Origin: CAVVYA01 sp963752345
GTDB lineage: Bacteria; Pseudomonadota; Alphaproteobacteria; SMXQ01
Direction: 5' to 3'
Assembly: GCA_963752345.1 (NCBI GenBank)
Contig: CAVVYA010000017.1
Span: forward strand, 186,001-250,000
DNA: 64,000 nucleotides
A program made the position numbers and the translations under genes. Positions 27,517-35,767 of the stretch are shown in pieces. Each line of letters starts with the position of its first letter. Within the stretch, counting starts at the first letter, position 1. A model generated the notes under the pieces. It was not told the origin of the DNA and searched no databases. It saw only the letters and a list, made by a program, of their open reading frames with translations.

Positions 27517-28674
27517 TTACCGCACGTAGATATGGACCTCGGGAGTCGCGGCATCGGCGCTGTTCATCGCCGACATGCTGACGCGGCTGGCGGGCAGCCC
27601 CATGTTGTTGAGCGAACGCAGCACGTTCTCCGCGTTGCGCCGGGCGGTCGAGGTGGTCGCCGCAGCCTGGGCGGGCGAGCCGCGCGACGGCGCCACGGCG
27701 ACGACATCGAACATCGCATTGGGACGACGCTCGAGCGCGCGATTGACCGCGGTATAGAGCGCCTGCTGATATTCGACATCGGGCCGGTCGAACCGGATCA
27801 CGACCAGCGGCCGGCGCGCCGCGAGGTCCATCGGCGTGGAGGCGATCGGACTGCGTGTCGACGGACCGAGCGGCACGCTGCTGTCATAGGCGCGATTGGA
27901 TAGGTTGGAGCCGAGCATCTCGCCATTCTTGATGGCCAACGCGAGGGTGGTCAGATTGCGCCGCTCGTTAATCAGGTAGTTGGTCTGGCGCGTGACGTCG
28001 TCGTTGAGTTCGTTGAGCAGGCGGTCGACCAGCACCACGGTGCGATTGACCTCGTCCTCGAGGATGGAAAGCTGGCGGTGATCCTCTTCGACAGCGCCGG
28101 ACAGACCGTAGAGTGCCCGCGTGGTCTCCAGCAGATAGGCTGCGGTCGAGGAATCGGAGGCCACCTTGTTGGCCAGGCTGTTCATCCGGGCAATATCGGA
28201 ACTGATCGCGTCGAGCTGCTGTTGCGCCGTGTTCCATTGGTTCGTCAGGATCGGGTTGCCGGGCGTGGTGCCGACCTGAAGGCGCGCATTGATGGCGGCG
28301 ACGGTGCCATGATAGCGCTGTGCGTTCTGCACGGTCTGGCCGCGGATACCCTGCAATTCGCGGTTGTACTGGGCGATATTGGTCTGCAGCCGGCGCAAAT
28401 CCTCACGCAACTGCTGAATCTTGCGGCCGACTTCGGTGCCGGTCGGCGAGCCGGCGGTGACGCTGCCCGGTTCAAAGCTGTTGGTGCCCAGCGCTGGGGG
28501 AGCGCCCGCCATCTCGGCCGGGCCGGGCGGAATTTCGATGCGTTGTGTCGACTGCGTGGCTTTCGCTGGATCTTCCCCGGAGAGCGATGGGAACAGGGTA
28601 TCCGAGACGAAGGAGCAACCGCCAAAAGCGATTGCGGCCGCGAGAATCGCGGCGCAGCTGGACAGTCGGGTCAT
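27517..28674 (-). CDS. putative lipoprotein with coiled coil and OmpA-like C-terminus
   Basis: This 385-residue protein has a lipoprotein signal (residues 1-20, lipobox AFGGC) and then a Pro/Ser/Thr-rich linker to about 80. A long helical coiled-coil region follows (about 80-245: VGRKIQQLREDLRRLQ, EEDHRQLSILEDEVNRTVVL). The C-terminal globular part (about 290-385) has VVIRFDRPDVEYQQALYTAV and RRNAENVLRSLNNMGLPASR, the strand/helix pattern of OmpA-like domains, but I see no clear peptidoglycan-binding residues. It is probably anchored in a membrane and spans the periplasm. Name and function are unknown. It is monocistronic with its own terminator. Confidence 0.75.
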   Translation of the reverse strand: MTRLSSCAAILAAAIAFGGCSFVSDTLFPSLSGEDPAKATQSTQRIEIPPGPAEMAGAPPALGTNSFEPGSVTAGSPTGTEVGRKIQQLREDLRRLQTNIAQYNRELQGIRGQTVQNAQRYHGTVAAINARLQVGTTPGNPILTNQWNTAQQQLDAISSDIARMNSLANKVASDSSTAAYLLETTRALYGLSGAVEEDHRQLSILEDEVNRTVVLVDRLLNELNDDVTRQTNYLINERRNLTTLALAIKNGEMLGSNLSNRAYDSSVPLGPSTRSPIASTPMDLAARRPLVVIRFDRPDVEYQQALYTAVNRALERRPNAMFDVVAVAPSRGSPAQAAATTSTARRNAENVLRSLNNMGLPASRVSMSAMNSADAATPEVHIYVR

Positions 28675-28933
28675 TTGGACCTTTTACCCCTATCTATGGC
28701 GTGTGAACGCCCTCGTCCCGATGCAAGCTGATGGTGGGCGAGGCGAGCTTTTCACAACCCCTTAATTTCACTGGAACTCTAATGCAATGGCGCGGTAGGG
28801 GACAAGCCCGAACCGTGCCGTACGGCCTAAGCCATGGGAGGTGTTGCCGCTCTGCGCCGGGATTGTGTGAAGCAAGAGGACCAAGGCTTGCCAAGCCGGG
28901 CGCGGTTGAGTAGTGTCGCGACCCTTCTGGACC

Positions 28934-28954
28934 GCGGCGGGATTCTCCCGCCGC
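28934..28954. other. perfect 9-bp hairpin just upstream of tRNA-Arg
   Basis: GCGGCGGGA and TCCCGCCGC are perfect inverted repeats with a three-base loop, ending five bases before the tRNA-Arg 5' end. It would fold strongly in the precursor RNA. A role in tRNA 5' processing or as a terminator of upstream transcription is possible; there is no T tract. Confidence 0.55.
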
Positions 28955-28959
28955 ATCAC

Positions 28960-29036
28960 GCGCCCGTAGCTCAGCTGGATAGAGCATCAGACTACGAATT
29001 TGAGGGTCGGGAGTTCGAATCTCTCCGGGCGCGCCA
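28960..29036 (+). tRNA. tRNA-Arg (anticodon ACG)
   Basis: Full cloverleaf: acceptor GCGCCCG / CGGGCGC, D stem GCTC / GAGC, anticodon stem TCAGA / TTTGA around loop CTACGAA, giving anticodon ACG (reads CGN after A34-to-I editing), and T stem GGGAG / CTCTC with TTCGAAT loop. The discriminator is G and CCA is encoded (29034-29036). Confidence 0.97.
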
Positions 29037-29169
29037 TTTCCTCAATTACTTAGCAGCGTACCTGCGTCCGTGACGGGCCATCTGCATGGCTCTCTCATGC
29101 GATGCCGGATCGGTTTTCCATCACGAACGTATGCGCATGGTTCGCCAGCCCGTCCGTTGCGACCGCAGA

Positions 29170-29778
29170 CTAGACTCTCGTCTTACGGCGGCGGCCTAGC
29201 AGTAAGGGAACTGCGAGAAGTCCCGCGGCGAATATGGCGAGACTCGCCGGTTCGGGCACGCGGACGAAATAGCCCTCGAAGGTGCAGGACTGCGGAGTAC
29301 CACACAAGGGGTTCCAGTCAGCGAGCACTTCACCATCCCAGCGCCCGTCCGATGGATCGTAGGTCAAGCCGAGGCTGTCGAATATTCCCTGGTATCGGAT
29401 GGACCCGATCGACGGATTGTCCGGAAGGCCGGTCAACGATGCCGTGAAACGGTCGAAGAGGCTGTTCGCCGGTAGTCTGTCGCCGCCCGGACCCCAGGAC
29501 AATTGCTCGATGCCGCTGCCGACGGTGACTGGCACGAAGGCGGGAGGATTGGGCGCCACGGAAATCAGCAGCGCTTGCTGATCGAAATTGAGGAAGCCAT
29601 TGCTCACGGCTTCATCGGTCAGCGTCAGTCGGATCGGCACACCGAAAAAGGATGATACCGAACCCGTCAAAGCAGTCGTGGTAAAGCTATAGATAACGCT
29701 GGCACCGGCAGCACCGCTGTATAAGAGAACCGCAAGACAAAGCGGTCCAATCCACAGTTGCTTGGCTTTTCTGAGCAT
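29170..29778 (-). CDS. PEP-CTERM sorting-signal protein
   Basis: The 202-residue exported protein has a signal peptide (MLRKAKQLWIGPLCLAVLLY...GAAGAS) and a Ser/Thr/Gly-rich beta-type body. The C-terminal tripartite sorting signal VPEPASLAIFAAGLLAVPLL is followed by basic GRRRK. Such proteins are processed by exosortase and exported, often into biofilm matrix. No exosortase or EPS genes are in this window. The start is chosen at ATG 29778 because the signal peptide begins there; the open frame extends 14 codons further without similarity. Body function is unknown. There are two Cys (CGTPQSC) near residue 165. Confidence 0.85.
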   Translation of the reverse strand: MLRKAKQLWIGPLCLAVLLYSGAAGASVIYSFTTTALTGSVSSFFGVPIRLTLTDEAVSNGFLNFDQQALLISVAPNPPAFVPVTVGSGIEQLSWGPGGDRLPANSLFDRFTASLTGLPDNPSIGSIRYQGIFDSLGLTYDPSDGRWDGEVLADWNPLCGTPQSCTFEGYFVRVPEPASLAIFAAGLLAVPLLLGRRRKTRV

Positions 29779-29882
29779 GGCTGGCCCCCCATACCTTTGC
29801 CGAAGCCGTATGGTTAACACTTATCCACAGGTTGTCTTGTGTCATTCCCTGGACATCCTCGCCACATAAGTGGGAATTGGGT

Positions 29883-30419
29883 CTAACCGGGAGGTCGGAC
29901 GACACCCTCGCGGGGCGCTTTGATCGGCTCGCCGGCGGGCGAAACGAGGTACCAAAAACCGTCATAGCTGAAAACACCCTGCCCGCTGGTCGATGCCGTT
30001 TCGCCATCGACCTTGTAGTAGTAGAGCGGCCAGCCGTTATAGGTGACGTGCCTGAAGAGTTTGCCTTTTGTGTCGGTGCGTTCAATGCTGCCCACTTTGG
30101 CTGGATCAACGCCCTTTCCCGCTTTCGGTTCATCGGCCGAGAAGGCCGGCGGCCAAGCCTCGGCGCAGGGGCCTGTGCAACGGCTCTGACCTTTGCTGTC
30201 GGATGTGTACATATACAAAGCGTGGCCGCGCTGGTTGGTGAGATAGTGCCCGTAGGGGCTCTTCTCGGCGGCGTGTAGGATGATGTTGTCCGGCCGCGGA
30301 CCGACGATGGGCGGCCCCTTCGGGGCGAGCGGCGGCCCCGGTTGTGCCGAAAGCGGGCCGGCAGTCGACAGAGTCACCAGCACTGCCAGGGCGAGGATCG
30401 TCACGAGGTTCGCGCGCAT
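29883..30419 (-). CDS. COG4315-type secreted repeat protein
   Basis: The 178-residue protein has a cleavable signal peptide (about 1-25, ending LSAQ) and two copies of the family repeat. Copy 1 is GHYLTNQRGHALYMYTSDS..GQSRCTGPCAEAWPP (about 57-95) with its two conserved Cys. Copy 2 is FRHVTYNGWPLYYYKVDGE..GQGVFSYDGFWYLVSP (about 123-165). The family is widespread, periplasmic or lipoprotein-like, and of unknown function; the paired Cys and aromatic-rich strands suggest ligand or redox roles, which is inference. It is co-oriented with the copper genes but 113 bp downstream of them. Confidence 0.85.
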   Translation of the reverse strand: MRANLVTILALAVLVTLSTAGPLSAQPGPPLAPKGPPIVGPRPDNIILHAAEKSPYGHYLTNQRGHALYMYTSDSKGQSRCTGPCAEAWPPAFSADEPKAGKGVDPAKVGSIERTDTKGKLFRHVTYNGWPLYYYKVDGETASTSGQGVFSYDGFWYLVSPAGEPIKAPREGVVRPPG

Positions 30420-30532
30420 AGGCTTTCTCCCGTCACGGATGTCGGCGGTTTGGCGCTTATCGTAACGAAATGTTTCGCGCTGGCGTGGGTTCCGCCACCA
30501 GGCGGAACTCGTCTGCTGCGATGCGTGAGGCG

Positions 30533-32174
30533 TTAGGGAGCGACCACTGGGAGCGTGACGTCGAACGTCACCTTCTCGAAGTCATTGACGAGGACATCGA
30601 GGTTGAGCTGCCATGAGCCCGGCCGGATCAGCGCATCGGTGGTCAATTGGTAGCGTCCCGCCGCTATCCGCTGCAGCGGCTGGGCCAGCGGCTCGATTCC
30701 GGCCTGCAGCATGCTGAACTCGACCGTGGCCTCCAGGGCGTCGAATGGCGTGCCGTCGGGACCGCTTAAGGCGACCGTCAGCATATTGCGTCCGACGTGG
30801 CCCGGCGTGACGGTCAGCACCGTGCGGTAGCCGCGCGATTCGGCGACCATGGCATGCGCGGCGGCAACTCCGTGCCCCGCATGGGCGCCATGCAGTGCAC
30901 CGCCACCGAAGTCCATCGCGGCGCGCGGCGGCGGTGTCTGGCCCAGCACGGTGGTCACAGCGACAATCAGCCCGATGGCGGCGATTTCCAAACGGATGGA
31001 CCGCTTCATCCTCGCCGCGGCGGTGCCATCGCCGCCGGTCAGCGCGGGCGTCAGCCGGGTTTTGTTGAAGGCGGCGAGGGCCAGGAGAAGCGCCGCGAGG
31101 CAGAGCTTCAATAGCAGCAACTGGCCGTACGAGGTGGTGATGAGCGTCGTGATATCGCCATCGAGTTGCAGGATGGCAAGCGTCAAGCCGGAAGCGAGAA
31201 GAATGCCGACCGCCACCATCGCCACTTTGGAGAACCGCCGCACGAGGGCCACCGCCTGGGCGGCGGATCGATCCAACCCGCGGTGGAGGGGCCAGAGAGA
31301 ACCGGCCCAGAAACATACCGTCAGGCCGTGCAGCGCCATGGCGGACCCGGCCAGCCAGCGCGGCGACACGGTCGCGGCATGGCCGCTCACCGCCAAGGCG
31401 GCAGGGGCCAGCAGCGCGCCGGCAACCGCCAGCCAGCCAAGCGGCCGCGCGCGATCGAAGAAGACGATAATCAGAAGCAGCCCGAAACAGATCAGCGCCA
31501 TGCTGGTGCCGAGGTTGCTCTGCCAGCCGACCCGAACGGCATCGCGCCATGCCGCTGGATCCAGCAACGTCGCGCCAGTGAGCAATGTGCCCTGCAGCAG
31601 AATGCCAGCCAGAGCGCTCGCAATGCCGACGGTCGCGCCGATGCGCACCGGTTGCCGCATGGCGCTCGACAGTGGATGAGCGAGGCTCGGACACGGCGGC
31701 GGCAAACAGCACGCCGCCGGCAGCGAACATCAGGCAGGTGAGCAGCACGACGCGGTTGGCAATGACGAGAAGGGCGGCCGCGTTTTCATCCGCGCGCGTG
31801 TCGGGCGCGGTCGGCGCGGTAGCCGAGGGCGTTCCGACGACGAACAGAAAGGCGCCGGCGATCGGGTGGGAGTCTGCCGACACCACACGGTAGCTGACGA
31901 TATAGCTGCCGTCCGCCAGATCGCGCGTCAACGGGATGTGCAGCATGGTGTCGTGCGCCGTTGCGGGCAGCACGGTGGTGCCGTCACGGCCAGTGAGGCT
32001 GACCGCAATCGGCGACACGGTCTCGTTGAAGTGCAGCATGATCCCGGGCGGCCGCGCCGCCAGGACGGCGCCGTTCGCCGGATAGGTTTCAAGCAGCACC
32101 GCGTGCGCGAACGCCCGACCGCTTGGCACGATGGCCGAGAGGCACAGAACGAAGAGGAGGAGCGCCCGCGCCAC
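30533..32174 (-). CDS. CopC-CopD copper fusion protein with C-terminal YtkA-like domain (one frameshift)
   Basis: The protein is about 546 residues after removing one extra base near 31684. A signal peptide (1-23) precedes a CopC domain whose mature N-terminus would be His24 (HAVLLETYPANGAVL), with Asp101 and His103 in SADSHPIAGAF. Together these form the Cu(II) site of CopC proteins. CopD follows with about eight membrane helices, including GSAMALHGLTVCFWAGSLWP and KLCLAALLLALAAFNKTRL. The C-terminal periplasmic region resembles YtkA/FixH (LTVALSGPDGTPFDALEA). The architecture is like Bacillus YcnJ, a copper importer. Translation seems to start at GTG. ycnI is 16 bases upstream, as in Bacillus. 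Confidence 0.88.
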
Positions 32175-32190
32175 GCGACGACGCCTGCCG

Positions 32191-32739
32191 TTATCTGCCG
32201 CCCTGCTTCGGTGTCAGGTGCAACTCGGGCGCGGGCTGCTTGTAGTCGCGCCGCGTTTTTCCCGCTTCGGGAATCTCGATCCAGCGGTTCACGCCGGTCT
32301 CGCATTCCTGCACCACGGGAAAATAGAGCGTGGCGCCGGGTCGGTTCGGCAGCTTGGCCCTGAAGGCGAACTCGTCATAGTGATCGTCCGGCAGCCGGCC
32401 GCCGCTCCATTGCACCTCGCGGACGGATTCCGTGATCGTCTCGCCATGGTCACCGGCTTTGATCGGCGTGGCGAGCTTGCCTTTGACGGTGATGAGTTGC
32501 CAACCGGGCTTCGGCTGCGGTTTCACGTCGATTACGTCGTCGGGGATGCGCACGCGCAGGCTGATGGTCGGGGACTCAGCGCAGGCGTGCGGTACCTTGA
32601 GGACGAGCTTAGCGGTGTCGCCAGCGGGATATTCCCGGGTCTCCAGGGTGACATGGGCGAGAGCCGCGGGCGCCAGGAGTGCCACGGCAGCATGGATGAG
32701 CGCAGCCGGCATGGCCGCGCGTAGACAGGATTTCGACAT
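32191..32739 (-). CDS. ycnI: YcnI-like DUF1775 copper-binding protein
   Basis: The 182-residue protein has a signal peptide (1-28, ending PAALA) followed directly by HVTLETREYPAG, so the mature N-terminus is a His, which in Bacillus YcnI forms a Cu(II) site with a Glu and a Trp. A Trp occurs in REVQWSGGRLPDD and a Glu in the TLETREYP strand. The core HACAESPTISLRVRIPDDV..VKPQPKPGW is the DUF1775 signature. It is periplasmic, with no C-terminal membrane anchor. Next to the CopC-CopD fusion it probably acts as a periplasmic copper carrier for uptake. Confidence 0.88.
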   Translation of the reverse strand: MSKSCLRAAMPAALIHAAVALLAPAALAHVTLETREYPAGDTAKLVLKVPHACAESPTISLRVRIPDDVIDVKPQPKPGWQLITVKGKLATPIKAGDHGETITESVREVQWSGGRLPDDHYDEFAFRAKLPNRPGATLYFPVVQECETGVNRWIEIPEAGKTRRDYKQPAPELHLTPKQGGR

Positions 32740-32784
32740 CGATCTCTCCAGAATGGTCGATTGAACGGCGCCCGAGGGCGCTGC

Positions 32785-33205
32785 TTATGCGACAGGGAGA
32801 GAGACCGGCGGCGCGCGTGGCTGGGTGGCGCTGGAAAGGCGGCCGAGGACAAAGCTCGGCTCGTGCCATGGCAAAGCCCGCGCGGTGCCGCTCGGAAGCG
32901 GCATCGCGGCCACATCGGGCGCGCGGCAGCGCATGACAACCCTGGAGCCAAAAGCACAGCGGACAGTGGCCGACCCTCGATCGGGAGTTGCCGTCGCGCG
33001 GCGTGTCCGGCGTCTGATGTTCCGCGGCTGGTGGATGATCATAAACTAGGCCGGCATGGCTGGCATGCTGGTGGCGCGCTTTGGGCTCGGCGTGAACAGC
33101 CGGCGGAAACAGATACAGCAGCGTGACCAAAACCGGCAGCAGCGCGTTGATAAACGCCGCCCCGAGTCCGATCCTGCGCCACAATGCCCGCATCGACCTT
33201 GCCAT
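32785..33205 (-). CDS. DUF2946-like small membrane/periplasmic protein (one frameshift)
   Basis: The protein is about 139 residues after removing one extra base near 32923. It has an N-terminal hydrophobic segment (about 14-38), a His-rich stretch (KARHQHASHAGLVYDHPPAAEH), then GHCPLCFWLQGCHA with three Cys. The C-terminus QPRAPPVSLPVA contains the PRAPP motif typical of DUF2946 proteins. The CPLC pair plus His cluster suggest metal binding. It is the first gene of the DUF2946-ycnI-copCD operon, 45 bp before ycnI, and is divergent from the Spy-like genes. Family function is not established; association with copper genes is common. Confidence 0.75.
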
Positions 33206-33386
33206 GATTCCGCCACAATACCCGAACGGTCATAGCGTCGCAACGCGACCCGCTCGCGAATTGGTGATTGAACGCGAGCCTTGCGTCGCGACGGAATGGT
33301 CGCGCCGTCGCGTTGAATCCTCTCGATGCCCCAACATTGTTTTTGGGCCCACAGGCCAGCAGTGTTTTGGCCACAGGAGAGTACGC
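33206..33386. promoter_or_regulatory. shared divergent promoter region
   Basis: This 181-bp gap separates the minus-strand copper operon from the plus-strand Spy/ECF operon, so both start sites must be here. GTCGCAACGCGAC (33236-33248) is a short palindrome. I could not pick convincing -35/-10 or copper-regulator boxes by eye. Confidence 0.4.
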
Positions 33387-33953
33387 ATGAGAATGTCCCG
33401 TTTGCTCGCCACCGTTTCCAGCGCGGCGCTCGCCGCGGCGCTTCTTTCATCCACCGCGGGCTTAGCCGCGCCTGCGCCGGCCTTGGCGGCCGCCAGCGCC
33501 GCGCCGTCGCGCGGCGATCACCACACTCCGATACACGCGCGTGGTCCCATGCATGGCGGCGCTGCCGCCTTCGGCAGAACCGACCATGTCGAGGGACGCA
33601 TTGCCTTCCTCAAGGCCGAACTCAAGATTACGGACGATCAGACGCCGCAATGGGAAGCGGTGGCCCAAGCCATGCGTGACCAAGCCGCTGCGATGACCGC
33701 CCTGCGTGAGGAAATCCGTTCCACACGCGGCGAGGGTGGGCGCGACCGCGCCGAACAGCGCCGGACATTGACCGCGCCCGAAATCCTCGACCGGCGCGAG
33801 AAAGCCATGGCGATGCGAGCGAAGGCTCTGACGCTGAGCGCCGAGGGCCAGCGCCAATTCACCACCGCTTTCGGCTCTCTGTATGAGCGCCTGAACGACG
33901 ACCAGAAGAAAATGGCGGACCAACTGCTGGCCGGGCGCCATCGCAGGGTCTGA
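33387..33953 (+). CDS. Spy/CpxP-family periplasmic protein (LTXXQ-like)
   Basis: The 188-residue protein has a signal peptide (1-28, LSSTAGLAAPAPALA) and a His-rich stretch (RGDHHTPIHARGPMHGG). A helical Spy-like domain follows, with the family motif region LKITDDQTPQWEAVAQAMRD (about 78-97) and a second helix pair ending FGSLYERLNDDQKKMADQLL. Spy and CpxP are ATP-independent periplasmic chaperones induced by envelope and copper stress. The ATG at 33387 has an AGGAGA-type site seven bases upstream. It is the first gene of a co-directional run that includes an ECF sigma factor, so it is a likely regulon member. Confidence 0.85.
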   Translation: MRMSRLLATVSSAALAAALLSSTAGLAAPAPALAAASAAPSRGDHHTPIHARGPMHGGAAAFGRTDHVEGRIAFLKAELKITDDQTPQWEAVAQAMRDQAAAMTALREEIRSTRGEGGRDRAEQRRTLTAPEILDRREKAMAMRAKALTLSAEGQRQFTTAFGSLYERLNDDQKKMADQLLAGRHRRV

Positions 33954-33960
33954 ACGGCAG

Positions 33961-33995
33961 GGCAGGGCCGCAGGACCTAGCCTGCGGCCCCTGCC
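33961..33995. other. strong hairpin between the two Spy-like genes
   Basis: GGGCCGCAGG (33965-33974) and CCTGCGGCCC (33981-33990) are perfect inverted repeats with a six-base loop, extendable by four pairs past a one-base bulge. There is no T tract, so it may be an mRNA-stabilising or attenuating stem in the operon rather than a classical terminator. Confidence 0.65.
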
Positions 33996-34072
33996 GCCGG
34001 CCGGCGCGCCGGATTTCCGCCCTTCGCGCGTTCAATCTTCCAGAGGCTCCACTGAGGGGGCCGAAGAAGGTC

Positions 34073-34609
34073 ATGATGAGACATGCTAGCGCGCATCTTG
34101 GGGCCCCGGCAGCGGTCGTTGCCATCGCGGCGCTGGTGTCCTCGGCGGCCGTGCTGGGCGCGCGGTTCGGCGTGCCCGAAGGGTGCGTCTCGGTTGGCCT
34201 CCAGGAGCGTCCGGGGCCGGCCGCAATTGTCGCGCAGCGTCCGTTCGAACAGACCGTGAGCGTTGCCGCGGTGCGTGGCGATGTCGAACAGCGCATCGCG
34301 CTGGCGCGGAGCAGGCTCCACATAACGCCCGAGCAGGTCCCTCACTGGGACGCGTTCGTGGGCGCCCTGCGCGACCAGGCCCTGGTGCGGGACGGCCTCG
34401 CGGACCCGTCCGCCGCCGCCATCGAGCCGGTGGGTCGGCATGCCCATCAGCGGCCTGTCGTAGCACGGGGGGACGGGGCCGGCACCGCCGCGCGGGCCGC
34501 AGGCGATAAATTCGCCGCCGCCTGGGCGGCGCTCTATGATCGGCTGACCGATGATCAGAAAGACACCGCGGCCAGCTTGCTGATTCGGCATGACGGCCGT
34601 CAGCGCTAA
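34073..34609 (+). CDS. second Spy/CpxP-like periplasmic protein
   Basis: The 178-residue protein has an N-terminal hydrophobic segment (about 10-29) that may be a signal anchor or uncleaved leader. It then shows VEQRIALARSRLHITPEQVPHWDAFVGALRDQ (about 71-102, the LTXXQ-type motif) and a terminal FAAAWAALYDRLTDDQKDTAASLL resembling the end of the preceding Spy-like protein. The two are distant paralogues, 119 bp apart with a hairpin between. An alternative start of the sigma factor gene overlaps its last 20 bases, indicating one transcript. Confidence 0.75.
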   Translation: MMRHASAHLGAPAAVVAIAALVSSAAVLGARFGVPEGCVSVGLQERPGPAAIVAQRPFEQTVSVAAVRGDVEQRIALARSRLHITPEQVPHWDAFVGALRDQALVRDGLADPSAAAIEPVGRHAHQRPVVARGDGAGTAARAAGDKFAAAWAALYDRLTDDQKDTAASLLIRHDGRQR

Positions 34610-34751
34610 GCATACGCCAGAGGCGCTTCCGGTGGTCGTGCCGCTGGCTCGCGCGTCTTGTCTCGATGATGGGGAGCGGCTGGCCGCCATTCGCGGCCGG
34701 ACCAATGACGTTGGGGATAAAGGCGTGGAGCCACGGCGCGCGTCGAACGAT

Positions 34752-35318
34752 ATGCAGGACCAATGCGACGAAGACTTGCTGGCACTGGTCGGGGCCGGCG
34801 ATCGGCAGGCCTATCATATCCTGGTCGAGCGCCATGGCCGCCGTGTGCTTGCCATGGCGCGCCGCATGACCGGCAATCTGGCAGAAGCGGAAGACGTCGC
34901 GCAGGATGCGTTCCTGCGCGTCTGGCAGCGCGCCGCGGATTGGCGGGACAAGGGGGCGAAGTTCACCACCTGGCTCTACCGCGTGGTGATGAATCTGTGT
35001 CTCGACCGCCGCCGGCGCGCACCCATGGCGCGGCTCGAGGTCGCCGGCGATCCAGCCGACGATCGGCCGAGCGCCGAAGCCGCGGTCGCGGCGCGGCAGC
35101 GTGAACGCGCGGTGGCCGACGCCCTGGCCATGCTGCCCGATCGCCAAAGGGCGGCGCTCGTGCTGAGCTACTACGAAGGATTGAGCAATGCCGCAGCGGC
35201 TGTCGTGCTGACGATCTCCGTCACCGCGCTCGAATCGCTGCTGGTGCGGGCGCGGCGCTCGCTGCGCGCGGAACTCGAGAATCGCGGCATGTTGACCGCG
35301 GAACGGGAGGAGCCATGA
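34752..35318 (+). CDS. ECF RNA polymerase sigma factor
   Basis: The 188-residue extracytoplasmic-function sigma factor has region 2 from about 20 to 85 (YHILVERHGRRVLAMARRMT, AEDVAQDAFLRVWQRAADW, FTTWLYRVVMNLCLDRRRR) and region 4 from about 115 to 175 (ALAMLPDRQRAALVLSYYEG, then a helix-turn-helix). The ATG at 34752 gives the normal ECF length; an in-frame ATG at 34590 would add 54 unrelated residues and overlap the Spy-like gene, so translation coupling from there cannot be excluded. The downstream membrane protein overlaps by four bases and is the expected anti-sigma factor. It probably directs the local operon. Confidence 0.93.
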   Translation: MQDQCDEDLLALVGAGDRQAYHILVERHGRRVLAMARRMTGNLAEAEDVAQDAFLRVWQRAADWRDKGAKFTTWLYRVVMNLCLDRRRRAPMARLEVAGDPADDRPSAEAAVAARQRERAVADALAMLPDRQRAALVLSYYEGLSNAAAAVVLTISVTALESLLVRARRSLRAELENRGMLTAEREEP

Positions 35319-35767
35319 GTGCTCAACGCAGGAACGAAATGCCGCTCAAGCGGCTGGAGCGAATTATTGCCGCCTATGGGGCGGATCCGGCGCACTGGCC
35401 GGAAGCCGAACGTGAGCCCGCCGAACGGCTCATGGCCCAGTCGCCGGCGGCGCGGGATTTGCTGACCCAGGCCAAAGAATTGGATAGGGCTTTGGCGCGG
35501 GCCGTGGCCGATCTCCCCGACGCGGCCATGACGCGTCTCATGGCGGCGACCGCATTTCCGCCGTCGCGCGTTTCCGCGCCGACATTGCTTGACCGGCTGG
35601 CTTATGTGGCTTCGGCATTCTGGCCGCGTGCCGCGGTGCTCACCGGCATGGCCGTACTCGGCATTCTCGTGGGCATCACCACGGAGCCGGCCTACTCGGG
35701 CAGCGACGCCGGTGTCATCGTGTCCGGCGACCTGAGCGCGGACATTATCGAGGAGTTGGTGCCATGA
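35315..35767 (+). CDS. putative membrane anti-sigma factor (CnrY-like position)
   Basis: The 150-residue protein has a cytoplasmic N-terminal region (about 10-65: RLERIIAAYGADPAHWPEAE, RDLLTQAKELDRALARAVAD), one membrane helix (about 103-121: AAVLTGMAVLGILVGI) and a short periplasmic tail (DLSADIIEELVP). This single-pass topology with a helical cytosolic domain is typical of small anti-sigma factors, but there is no ZAS zinc motif (no Cys at all). The ATGA overlaps at both ends, with the sigma gene and the periplasmic sensor gene, argue for stoichiometric expression. Assignment is by context and topology. Confidence 0.7.
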   Translation: MSAQRRNEMPLKRLERIIAAYGADPAHWPEAEREPAERLMAQSPAARDLLTQAKELDRALARAVADLPDAAMTRLMAATAFPPSRVSAPTLLDRLAYVASAFWPRAAVLTGMAVLGILVGITTEPAYSGSDAGVIVSGDLSADIIEELVP

